From an uncultured Clostridia bacterium (GTDB lineage: Bacteria > Bacillota_A > Clostridia > TANB77 > CAG-508): DNA of 14,276 bases. The stretch lies in NCBI GenBank assembly GCA_947629855.1, contig CANRFI010000026.1, forward strand, positions 1 through 14,276, written 5' to 3'. Below the pieces are notes generated by a model. The model was not told the DNA's origin, did no database searches, and was given only the letters and a program-made list of their open reading frames with translations. Position numbers and translations under genes: made by a program. The stretch's first letter is position 1; each line of letters starts with the position of its first letter. Positions 8,164-13,762 of the stretch are shown piece by piece.

Positions 8164-8656
8164 TTAAGCTTTTATTTGTTCAGAATATACTCTAATTTTG
8201 ATATCTTGTATAATATCTTCTATTGAATGGCTTTTAGTTTTATCATATTTAATTTCTAATCGATATTTGTCTTCCTGTACCACTCCCTTCTCCATTTTTA
8301 TATTTTTGGTTTTATTATTTTTTAAATCGAGCTTTTTGTCATTACGATATAATTCAAATGTTATGCTTTCATCTACTTTTGTTAAAATTTCAATATAATA
8401 TTCTAAATTTATTCCGATTTATTTCTCCCGTTTTTGTATTATTTTTTATTTTAAAATTGAAATATTCTTTTTCATTTTCTCCATTCATTTCTATTGTTGG
8501 ATTATTTTCTACTACCAAAATTGGTTTTGCTATTTCACCATTAGCTTTCATTATAATACTTTGATATGATTTTCCTAAACTATATTCTGAAAATACTAAT
8601 AATATTAATAATACTATTATGATTAATATTTTTTTTGTTTTTTTATATTTTTTCAT
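8164..8656 (-). CDS. SipW-type exported protein, split by a +1 frameshift at codon 81
   Basis: The N-terminus is basic (MKKYKKTKK), followed by a long hydrophobic signal or anchor helix (about 9-28). The segment IMKANGEIAKPILVVEN resembles the start of mature SipW-dependent secreted proteins. The frame runs through TKTGEIN and then meets CGG (8414-8416), ending 13 codons later in TGA. Skipping the C gives G-I-N and then LEYYIEILTKVDESITFEL, and continues through LEIKYDKTK to a total of 163 residues ending at TAA 8164-8166. The repaired sequence is a plausible beta-rich exported domain, and the distal half keeps normal codon use, so it is not decayed DNA. ATG at 8656 has CGGAGG five bases upstream. 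It follows the 8774-9361 gene in one transcription unit. Specific function is unknown; a surface fibre or matrix component is an inference. Confidence 0.78.
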
Positions 8657-8677
8657 TTATTCCTCCGTATATTATCT

Positions 8678-8705
8678 GTAGAGACAAGTCTTAACTTGCC
8701 TCTAC
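8678..8705 (-). other. Intercistronic RNA hairpin
   Basis: As minus-strand RNA this forms a 12-bp stem (one G-U pair, arm GTAGAGGCAAGT) with a four-base TAAG loop, between the two SipW-type genes. It is not followed by a U run, so it is unlikely to be a strong terminator. A stabilising 3' end or processing site that gives the upstream gene more transcript than the downstream one is likely (inference). Confidence 0.65.
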
Positions 8706-8773
8706 ATTTAAGCATTGACAACTATATAAGGCCTACATTTTCATAATTTCTATAACTGATAAAATATTTGCTA

Positions 8774-9361
8774 TTACATTACTTGTGTTCCTGTAACAAC
8801 TGCATCAAAACTGTAATTAGTTATATTTTGAGAATCTCGTGTATCAATTTTATCATTTTGGGCTTTTTCTTCTGGTGTATTTCCTGTTTCAAAAGGCCAT
8901 TCCCATTCAATTGTAAATGTTCTTTTCTTATCTTCATCAGTTGGATTTATATAACCAGATAAAAATTCTTCTAGCTCAGACAAGTTATTACAAGTATGGT
9001 CTTGATATTTGAATTTTAAATTTGTTGGTTTAGTAGTTTCATTTTCAAATCTTATGGTATACCCTACTTTAACTCCTGCATTTGTACAATCAATTGCTAT
9101 AGCAAAACTTCCTTTTGAACCTGGTGCAATTGTTTTTCTTTTTTCTATTCCTCCTTGTGCATGTCCCACTACAGATGCTAATTCTATATTTTGGACTTCA
9201 TCTGTTTTTCCATTTACTTTAAAATCCCATGTAGCAATGTCTGCTGTTCCATTTTCTCTTATTTCTGCCATATATTTAGAAAAACTTTGCTCACCTACAA
9301 ATGTTATTAATATACAAGATAGAATAGCTACTAAAATTATTATTTTTTTCTTTCTACTCAA
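8774..9361 (-). CDS. SipW-dependent TasA/camelysin-like exported protein
   Basis: A 195-residue secreted protein. The N-terminus MSRKKKIIILVAILSCI and the following SFSKYMAEIRENGTADIATW match the SipW-type signal peptide and the start of mature TasA/camelysin-like proteins (fibre and matrix components in Bacillus). The rest contains APGSKGSFAIAID, NETTKPTNLKFKY, IEWEWPFETG and the C-terminal SFDAVVTGTQV, a pattern common in secreted proteins of gut Clostridia. Cys92 and Cys124 could form a disulfide. The frame opens with TTG at 9361, eleven bases after AAGGAGG. The nearer ATG is only a base or two from that site and gives a five-codon frame, so TTG is preferred. It is first in the operon from the 9473-9501 promoter. 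The required SipW peptidase is not in the window. Confidence 0.85.
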   Translation of the reverse strand: MSRKKKIIILVAILSCILITFVGEQSFSKYMAEIRENGTADIATWDFKVNGKTDEVQNIELASVVGHAQGGIEKRKTIAPGSKGSFAIAIDCTNAGVKVGYTIRFENETTKPTNLKFKYQDHTCNNLSELEEFLSGYINPTDEDKKRTFTIEWEWPFETGNTPEEKAQNDKIDTRDSQNITNYSFDAVVTGTQVM

Positions 9362-9472
9362 AAATAAGCATACCTCCTTCCTTGTTTAATTTGTTTTTTT
9401 GGATTTTTTTTCGATAGAATTTTCGAATTTAAAAAATTTTGAATAAATTATAGAAATTGAAAATGTATTCTT

Positions 9473-9501
9473 ATTATAATTCCATATTTATGTATTGTCA
9501 A
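9473..9501 (-). promoter_or_regulatory. Perfect-consensus sigma-A promoter of the SipW-type operon
   Basis: On the minus strand TTGACA (9496-9501) and TATAAT (9473-9478) are separated by exactly 17 bases. The predicted 5' leader to the TTG start is about 105 bases. Confidence 0.8.
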
Positions 9502-9507
9502 CAATTT

Positions 9508-9526
9508 TTCGTCGCAATATTCGACA
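9508..9526 (-). promoter_or_regulatory. Possible Spo0A-binding site (two 0A-box-like words)
   Basis: Just upstream of the -35 element the minus strand reads TGTCGAATATTGCGACGAA. The first seven bases match the 0A box TGNCGAA exactly, and CGACGAA matches at six of seven. The position (about -42 to -61) would suit activation. Spo0A control of matrix proteins is known in Bacillus; whether this organism has Spo0A is not shown. A seven-base word can occur by chance. Confidence 0.35.
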
Positions 9527-9566
9527 ATTTCCGACTCTTGCCACATTTATAAGTTTATTTTTTCTA

Positions 9567-9595
9567 TTGACTTTTCCATTTTTTTACATTATACT
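9567..9595 (+). promoter_or_regulatory. Putative sigma-A promoter of the Ig-like exported protein
   Basis: TTGACT (9567-9572) and TATACT (9590-9595) have 17-base spacing. The start of transcription would fall near 9602, giving a leader of roughly 70 bases. It faces away from the 9473-9501 promoter, so the two share one 60-90 base control region. Confidence 0.7.
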
Positions 9596-9669
9596 AATCA
9601 TATATTTTCTATCTTATATTTTTATCGTTTTTTCCAATTAAAAAATTGATTATAAAGGAGGTATGCTTA

Positions 9670-10152
9670 TTGCGAAAAGTAATTAAGACTTTTATGTGTT
9701 TATTTATATTATTTAGTTGTCCAATTTTTTTACCACTTAGTTCTGCAAAATACATAATAGAAGATGTTATTACAGCAGTAAATATAAATATTGATAGATC
9801 TAAACCTAAAGTTAATTTTTTTGATTTCTATAGTTCTCTTGTAGGTGAATCTAATAGTGGTAAAAAACTTTATCTTATTAAAGGTCATCTTAAAATAACG
9901 GAAAAAAATATTGAAAAAGAAAATCTGTCTCAAAATAGTCTTAAGTTTTTTGCAGACAACACTGTTGCTAGTCCAGATTTTCAAAGTTTTTGTATTGTAT
10001 CTAAAAATAATTATGAAATAATATATGAATTTTCTTTTTTTATAGATATTAAAAATGGTCTTTTAACTATAGAAATTCCGTCAGGTGTAGTTATAGATAA
10101 GTCTGGATTAATTAATGATAAAGACACTATTTCTATAAATCCAATAACTTAA
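9670..10152 (+). CDS. Small exported protein with one bacterial Ig-like domain
   Basis: A 160-residue protein with a signal peptide (basic MRKVIK, hydrophobic core about 7-23, SSAKY near 24-28). The mature part starts VNINIDRSKPKV, typical of the linker before bacterial Ig-like repeats. HLKITEKNIEKENL and the closing LTIEIPSGVVIDKSGLINDK correspond to the usual middle and end strands of such a domain. Only one domain is present and there is no sorting signal, so the protein is probably secreted or held by an uncleaved N-terminus. The start is set at TTG 9670, eight bases after AAAGGAGG; a longer frame from 9646 would put the ribosome-binding site inside the gene. The stop at 10150-10152 lies one base from the stop of the convergent gene, with no terminator between. 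Confidence 0.75.
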   Translation: MRKVIKTFMCLFILFSCPIFLPLSSAKYIIEDVITAVNINIDRSKPKVNFFDFYSSLVGESNSGKKLYLIKGHLKITEKNIEKENLSQNSLKFFADNTVASPDFQSFCIVSKNNYEIIYEFSFFIDIKNGLLTIEIPSGVVIDKSGLINDKDTISINPIT

Positions 10153-10153
10153 T

Positions 10154-10519
10154 TTATTTTCTATTTACACCAATTATTCCACCTAATATTCCAAAAACCA
10201 TTCCAACTATAATCATTATTATACTTTGCCATTTTAATCCAAAATGCCAATTTAATATACTAGATGTAAAATAAATTATAGCAATATATACTCCTCCAAT
10301 AATTGCTCCGTTTATTAATCCATTTTTTCTTATTTTTATATTTCCAATTGAACTTCCAATTAAAATACTAATGGCTGTTATTACAATAATAACTGGATTA
10401 ATAATGTTTTCACTTACTTGTGTATATGTTAAAACAGCTGAAAAAATTAGCAATAATATAAGTGTGCTTAAAAGTGCTATTATGACTCCTTTTGCTATGT
10501 TAACGATAGTTTTATCCAT
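10154..10519 (-). CDS. TIGR04086-like membrane protein
   Basis: A 121-residue protein with four predicted membrane helices and glycine-rich turns (ILIGSSIGNIKIRKNGLING, then GMVFGILGGIIGV near the C-terminus). The helix-loop pattern and the ILIGSSIG...KNGLINGAIIG arrangement match the TIGR04086 family of Clostridia, whose function is unknown. Its members often lie near sec genes (from memory). An ATG at 10528 would add three residues, but the GGGAG site is only one base from it; the ATG at 10519 is ten bases away and is the better start. No clear promoter was found. Confidence 0.72.
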   Translation of the reverse strand: MDKTIVNIAKGVIIALLSTLILLLIFSAVLTYTQVSENIINPVIIVITAISILIGSSIGNIKIRKNGLINGAIIGGVYIAIIYFTSSILNWHFGLKWQSIIMIIVGMVFGILGGIIGVNRK

Positions 10520-10567
10520 ATTTTTCATTCTCCCTTATATCTTTTTATTTAATCTATATGTGAATGT

Positions 10568-10601
10568 AAAAAAAAATAGAACTTTTAAGGTTCTATTTTT
10601 T
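10568..10601. terminator. Bidirectional Rho-independent terminator
   Basis: A 12-bp stem (10571-10582 with 10590-10601, arm AAAAAATAGAAC) has a seven-base loop and is flanked by A runs on the left and T runs on the right. It can stop leftward transcripts from the YugP-like gene before the TIGR04086-like gene, and rightward transcripts that run through from 10152. Confidence 0.85.
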
Positions 10602-10753
10602 GTTTAAACTTCAAATTCCAATTCAACAGTTGAATAACTCATAAATTTCTGGTTTTTAAATATAAAGAAACTAAAAGCACACTAATTGCTCTTATTATCA
10701 GTCCAATAAATTATACCTTTATTGAATGTTTTCTCATTGCTTACCATATTTTG
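10602..10753 (-). pseudogene. Possible remnant of a small membrane-protein gene
   Basis: No intact gene. On the minus strand ATG at about 10736 opens MRKHSIKV and then stops. In the same frame, past the stop, lies a hydrophobic stretch (IGLIIRAISVLLVSLYLK). A second frame ends in MSYSTVELEFEV with a stop directly before the terminator, as expected for a gene end. This looks like one short gene broken by at least one stop and one frameshift, none at CGG. It is weak because the pieces are short. Confidence 0.3.
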
Positions 10754-11569
10754 CTAATCACTTGATGTGCTACTGTTTTGTTGAACAATAGCTATAATTT
10801 GTAAAACTCTATAAATTAGTTCTAATAATGAAATAATCATATCATTAATATATTGGATATTATAAAGTTTAAATAAACGTTTTAACATTGCTAATTCATC
10901 ATCAGTAGCCATATTATTTTCTTTTAATAATTCATATGCTTTATCTTGTGCCTTTTTTTCAGTTTTAAGTACTTTTATTGACATTATAAATGAAGCTATA
11001 TAAATTAGGAATCCTATTACAGTACATGCTATAGTACATACTGGAGATTGTCCTTTTATAATTATAATATCAAGTAATATTCCTATAATAATTAGTGGAA
11101 TAAATGCTATTGGTCCAAAACAAATAAGTGGTGTTAGCTTAATTCTAGTTTTCATATCTGGATCATTTTCTTTATCTAATATAGCTAAACATGATTTTTG
11201 AGAAGCCATTGCTAAAGAAGATACAGATTTTTTCTTCCATGTTAATCTTCTTAATCTAACCTTTTTAAAATAATGACTATAGCTATTACCAAAAAGGACT
11301 GAACCACTTGATTTAACTTTGATTTTTTGTAGGTCATTATCATCTAATATTTTCCTTGCAATATCTTCTCCTGTCATATCTAAACTATTTTGTTTTTTGT
11401 TGTACTTATGATATTTAAGTGCTAAAACTATTTGTACTCCAAAAGCAAAAATAGAAACAATTAATATTAGTATTAAAACTACACCCATTATAAGTATTAC
11501 ACCATCTGATACATTACTTAAACTAGATCCCATTGCACTTTCTGCTACCTCTCTAAATATTTCTACCAT
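10754..11569 (-). CDS. YugP-like membrane protein lacking the zinc motif
   Basis: A 271-residue protein with the architecture of the YugP/neutral zinc metallopeptidase family: an N-terminal helix (about 22-52), the segment MTGEDIARKILDDNDLQKIKV (MTG-x-E-x-A-R), a cytoplasmic-type stretch, and three more helices (about 148-171, 177-199, 243-264). Family members carry HEVGHAIQ after this segment. Here the aligned residues 124-131 read QKSCLAIL, so both zinc histidines and the catalytic glutamate are gone. A downstream glutamate (E204 in LKTEKKAQDKA) that aligns with the third-ligand region is kept. The reading frame is clean, which argues for a retained non-catalytic paralogue rather than decay. 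ATG at 11569 has GGAG nine bases upstream. A good promoter lies at 11797-11826, about 220 bases away, with a possible small frame between. Confidence 0.7.
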   Translation of the reverse strand: MVEIFREVAESAMGSSLSNVSDGVILIMGVVLILILIVSIFAFGVQIVLALKYHKYNKKQNSLDMTGEDIARKILDDNDLQKIKVKSSGSVLFGNSYSHYFKKVRLRRLTWKKKSVSSLAMASQKSCLAILDKENDPDMKTRIKLTPLICFGPIAFIPLIIIGILLDIIIIKGQSPVCTIACTVIGFLIYIASFIMSIKVLKTEKKAQDKAYELLKENNMATDDELAMLKRLFKLYNIQYINDMIISLLELIYRVLQIIAIVQQNSSTSSD

Positions 11570-11639
11570 ATTTTTTTCTCCTTCCTTTTTTATTTTTAAA
11601 TGTTAATAACTATAATATGCTATTTTTAATTTAATGATT

Positions 11640-11726
11640 CTATTGATTCTTTTTTGCTACCTTTTTTACTAAATTTAAAACTACAATCACTGTTATGATT
11701 ATGCTTAATGTAATAATTATCAACAT
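11640..11726 (-). CDS. Possible 28-residue single-helix membrane peptide
   Basis: MLIIITLSIIITVIVVLNLV followed by the basic tail KKVAKKNQ: one hydrophobic helix with a positively charged C-terminus, the layout of small membrane peptides, including type I toxins. It lies about 65 bases downstream of a near-consensus promoter and 70 bases before the YugP-like gene, so it would be transcribed with it. No convincing ribosome-binding site precedes the ATG (the nearest, TAGGAA, is about 25 bases away), and short hydrophobic frames arise by chance in AT-rich DNA. Confidence 0.3.
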   Translation of the reverse strand: MLIIITLSIIITVIVVLNLVKKVAKKNQ

Positions 11727-11796
11727 ATTATTAAATTTAATGATACTAGTCCATTCCTATTGATAGTAAAAGCTAATATTATACTTATTATTTTTT

Positions 11797-11826
11797 ATTA
11801 TAATAAAATATAGTTTTAAATGTCAA
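11797..11826 (-). promoter_or_regulatory. Putative sigma-A promoter of the YugP-like gene
   Basis: TTGACA (11821-11826) and TATAAT (11797-11802), both perfect, are 18 bases apart on the minus strand. Transcription would begin near 11790, giving a leader of about 220 bases before the YugP-like ATG that includes the small frame at 11640-11726. Confidence 0.7.
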
Positions 11827-11836
11827 TAAAAATTTT

Positions 11837-11950
11837 TTAATTTTTCCAATTTGTTTGCACTTTTGCTTCATTTGTTTCATTTCCTCCTTTTGATATTACA
11901 ATTGACACCGCTGATAAGATTAAAACTACAATAATTGTGAAAATCTTATT
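11837..11950 (-). pseudogene. Remnant of a prepilin-like or small membrane gene
   Basis: An open stretch of 37 codons without a start codon. It reads NKIFTIIVVLILSAVSIVIS, then GGNETNEAKVQTNWKN and a stop. TIIVVLILSAVSIV matches TIIVLLILAAVSIA in the helix of the intact prepilin-like gene at 11 of 14 residues, and the DNA is alike over about 40 bases. A stop codon lies directly upstream. It is probably a decayed paralogue; convergent hydrophobic sequence is the alternative. Confidence 0.4.
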
Positions 11951-11998
11951 TTATGATTAAATTTTTTTATAAAACACAACCTTAATATAAAAAATAAA

Positions 11999-12022
11999 TA
12001 AGTGTGCAATCAAGCACACTTA
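11999..12022 (-). terminator. Rho-independent terminator of the prepilin-like gene
   Basis: A perfect 9-bp stem (arm TAAGTGTGC, 11999-12007 with 12014-12022) and six-base loop lie 18 bases after the stop codon. They are followed on the minus strand by a T-rich tract (ATTTATTTTTTATATT). Confidence 0.8.
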
Positions 12023-12039
12023 AAAATGATTTTTTGTTT

Positions 12040-13086
12040 TTAGTTTGTTTCAAAAAGTGATGATGGAAGGGAAATTGTTGGACGAATACCACAATCACTT
12101 GTTACTGCCCACATATAAGTTAATTTAGCAGAATCACTTATAACATAGCAAAGCCTATTAGATTGTGCATTCATACCATTTAACCAATAATCACATGGAA
12201 ATAAGATTGGATTAGAAGCTGAAGCAAAACTACTTAAATATAAATCATCACTATAACTACTTGTTCCTTTAATCCTATATTGATATCCTGGATTTAATGC
12301 TTCACTCATATATGTTATTTCTAAATTGTCATCTGGATATCTCAAATCATAAGCTTCGTCAAATTGAACTGGAGTTGCTCCACCTTGCACAATAATATCA
12401 TCTTCTGTAATGCTTAATCCATTTGATTTAATTGTTTTACATACTTCTGTTCTAATATTATCCCAGACATTAGTATAATCGCCACTTCCACTTAAATAGT
12501 TCAAAAAATCTCCAGCATTTGAATTAGAAAATACTCCAGTAGTGCCACTTGTTCTTATTGTATCTCCAGTTACTGTTAAAGCTGCTACTGGAAATAATTC
12601 TTCATATATTAATATTACTTTATCTCCTTCTGTGCAAAAATATTTCCAACCTTTTAATGCTTGTCCATTTACTGTCATTTCAGTTAAATATGTTGTGTCA
12701 TTGTTTTCTGTGTCTACTGCTGGTAATAATGTTGTTGTTTCTTTTCCAAATACTATTGTTCTTTTTCCAATTTGGACTTCTCCTGTTTCTTCTACTGTTG
12801 TTTTTTCTTCTTCTGTTAATAATTTGTCTGATACTAATCTGTTTAATAGGTGTTCTAATGTTTCTGAGGCTTCTCCTCCTGCATATTTATGTGCTGTTTT
12901 ATCATTGTTCCATAAATCTACTTGCTCTTGAACCGAACTTCCTCTTGTTTCAACACTTGAATCACTAGCTCTTCCTAGTATTCCACTCTCTCCTGTTAAT
13001 GTTGCTATTGATACTGCTGCTAAAATTAAAAGTACAATAATTGTTATAACGAGTGCTATTAGTGTTATTCCTCTTTCTTTTTTCAC
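12040..13086 (-). CDS. Prepilin-like surface protein with C-terminal DUF6273-like region
   Basis: A 348-residue protein. The N-terminus MKKERGITLIALVITIIVLL is a class III signal: prepilin peptidase would cut after Gly6 and leave a mature helix starting ITLIA. Position +5 is Ala, not the Glu that is near-universal in pilins. A short helical region follows, then a Thr/Glu-rich part (about 75-135) and a large globular domain. The C-terminus YWLNGMNAQSNRL ... WAVTSDCGIRPTISLPSSL resembles the end of DUF6273-type domains (G-[VI]-R-P). Five cysteines occur in the outer domain. It is likely a minor pilin-like or surface-anchored protein; assembly in a true pilus is uncertain, and no pilus machinery is present. 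The start is GTG at 13086, nine bases after a GAGG site. It has its own promoter and terminator. Confidence 0.75.
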   Translation of the reverse strand: MKKERGITLIALVITIIVLLILAAVSIATLTGESGILGRASDSSVETRGSSVQEQVDLWNNDKTAHKYAGGEASETLEHLLNRLVSDKLLTEEEKTTVEETGEVQIGKRTIVFGKETTTLLPAVDTENNDTTYLTEMTVNGQALKGWKYFCTEGDKVILIYEELFPVAALTVTGDTIRTSGTTGVFSNSNAGDFLNYLSGSGDYTNVWDNIRTEVCKTIKSNGLSITEDDIIVQGGATPVQFDEAYDLRYPDDNLEITYMSEALNPGYQYRIKGTSSYSDDLYLSSFASASNPILFPCDYWLNGMNAQSNRLCYVISDSAKLTYMWAVTSDCGIRPTISLPSSLFETN

Positions 13087-13164
13087 TTGTGTTTTCCTCT
13101 CTTTCTTTTTTTATTTTCTTTGGTCCTTTCCATATTATGTTATTTTTGTATTACTATTATACAT

Positions 13165-13193
13165 ATTCTACCACTACTATTTTAATATTTCAA
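13165..13193 (-). promoter_or_regulatory. Putative sigma-A promoter of the prepilin-like gene
   Basis: TTGAAA (13188-13193) and TAGAAT (13165-13170) on the minus strand are 17 bases apart, with a leader of about 70 bases. The hexamers and spacing are identical to the promoter at 8024-8052. Confidence 0.6.
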
Positions 13194-13321
13194 CATTGAC
13201 TTTAATTTTTAATAACTTTGTAATATAAATGTAACACAAAAACTACTACATTCTTTCATTTACATTTTTTAATTAAAAAATAAATTAAAAATGCTATTGC
13301 ATTAATTTAGCAAAAATAAAC

Positions 13322-13354
13322 CATACAAAATATTGATATTTCAATACTTGTATG
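13322..13354 (-). terminator. Hairpin following the tRNA-Gln fragment, probably its native terminator
   Basis: A stem of seven plus five base pairs (CATACAA/TTGTATG and TATTG/CAATA) with a small internal loop. On the minus strand it lies 13 bases after the tRNA CCA end and is followed by a T-rich tract. The plus strand has a clean T run after the stem, but no plus-strand gene lies upstream. The remaining bases from 13194 to 13321 show no gene. Confidence 0.55.
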
Positions 13355-13366
13355 TTTTTTTCTTCT

Positions 13367-13414
13367 TGGCTGGGCTGGCTAGATTCGAACTAGCGCATGC
13401 CAGAGTCAAAGTCT
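13367..13414 (-). tRNA. 3' fragment of tRNA-Gln (anticodon TTG), likely an attachment site
   Basis: On the minus strand the fragment carries the anticodon loop CTTTGAC (anticodon TTG), the 3' anticodon stem TCTGG, the T arm GCTAG-TTCGAAT-CTAGC, the acceptor strand CAGCCCA, the discriminator G and the encoded CCA. The D arm, the 5' acceptor strand and part of the 5' anticodon stem are missing; the bases upstream are unrelated AT-rich DNA. Similarity ends inside the anticodon stem. A tRNA 3' piece of this size is the usual footprint of a tyrosine-integrase element that inserted into the tRNA gene and carried its own replacement 3' end. The terminator lies on the left, so the left is the old chromosome and the element lies to the right (inference). 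Confidence 0.85.
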
Positions 13415-13762
13415 TATATTTCATTTTATACTTAAAGATTTTTAAAATTACTTTTTATCTTTTAAAGTGGCTATTTATAAGTATTTTATAGTTATAAATA
13501 CAAAAATATTTTAATTCCAATACTTTCGCAAAATTAAATTTTCAAACAAAATTGTTTGACATTTGTTTGACAAGATTTATAAAAGTCATAACAAAATCCT
13601 ACTTATTGATATCATTATTTTAATATTAAGCATTATAAAAGTAAATGATAAATAATTACCTTATTTTGATTTATTATCGCCTTATATTCGATTGTGGTGG
13701 CTAATTGAATAAGAAACAAACCGACTAACTACTTATAGTTTTAAAACTATAGGTGGTTTTTT
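13415..13762. other. 348-base leader region without a gene; TTGTTTGAC repeats and a possible promoter
   Basis: Between the tRNA fragment and the next gene I see no reading frame. It contains the palindrome TCAAACAAAATTGTTTGA (13542-13559), whose right half is repeated eleven bases on (TTGTTTGAC at 13552-13560 and 13563-13571). TTGACA (13556-13561) with TATAAA (13578-13583) at 16 bases is a possible rightward promoter inside these repeats. Repressor operators or integrase arm sites are possible roles. Confidence 0.45.
13727..13762 (+). promoter_or_regulatory. Hairpin that buries the ribosome-binding site and ends in a T run
   Basis: Arms 13727-13742 and 13743-13758 pair along their whole length (two G-U pairs; the central TTTT/AAAA forms the loop or top). 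The right arm contains AGGTGG, the only ribosome-binding site of the gene starting at 13763, and is followed directly by T residues. The structure could act as a transcription terminator, a translation block, or both. GTGGT at 13694-13698 could pair with the left arm (ACTAC) and release the site (speculative). Confidence 0.55.

Larger units (their letters stand above)
9363..9671. repeat. 17-bp inverted repeat formed by two identical translation-start regions
   Basis: AAGGAGGTATGCTTATT occurs on the plus strand at 9655-9671 and identically on the minus strand at 9363-9379. Each copy holds the ribosome-binding site of an exported protein and runs up to, or overlaps, its TTG start. The two genes are divergent and otherwise dissimilar. 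The 275 bases between the copies hold both promoters and a possible Spo0A site; I see no gene there. Confidence 0.8.
11580..12039. other. 460-base stretch with no intact standard gene
   Basis: Between the YugP-like and prepilin-like genes I see, from left to right: a 28-codon hydrophobic frame (11640-11726), a strong leftward promoter (11797-11826), a broken hydrophobic frame resembling a prepilin helix (11837-11950), and the prepilin gene terminator (11999-12022). The rest is AT-rich DNA without recognisable signals. Confidence 0.6.

Noticed and set aside
10754..11569. Active zinc metallopeptidase annotation
   Set aside because: No HExxH occurs anywhere in the translated protein, so a peptidase activity cannot be supported.
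13367..13445. Complete tRNA-Gln with an unusual D arm
   Set aside because: The minus-strand bases before the anticodon stem cannot form a D arm or pair with the acceptor 3' strand (TGGGCTG would be needed), so only the 3' part is present.
13535..13600. Possible C-terminus of an integrase on the minus strand next to the tRNA fragment
   Set aside because: Short frames such as MTFINLVKQMSNN exist, but all are closed by stops just upstream and no integrase motif is visible. The repeats explain the sequence better.
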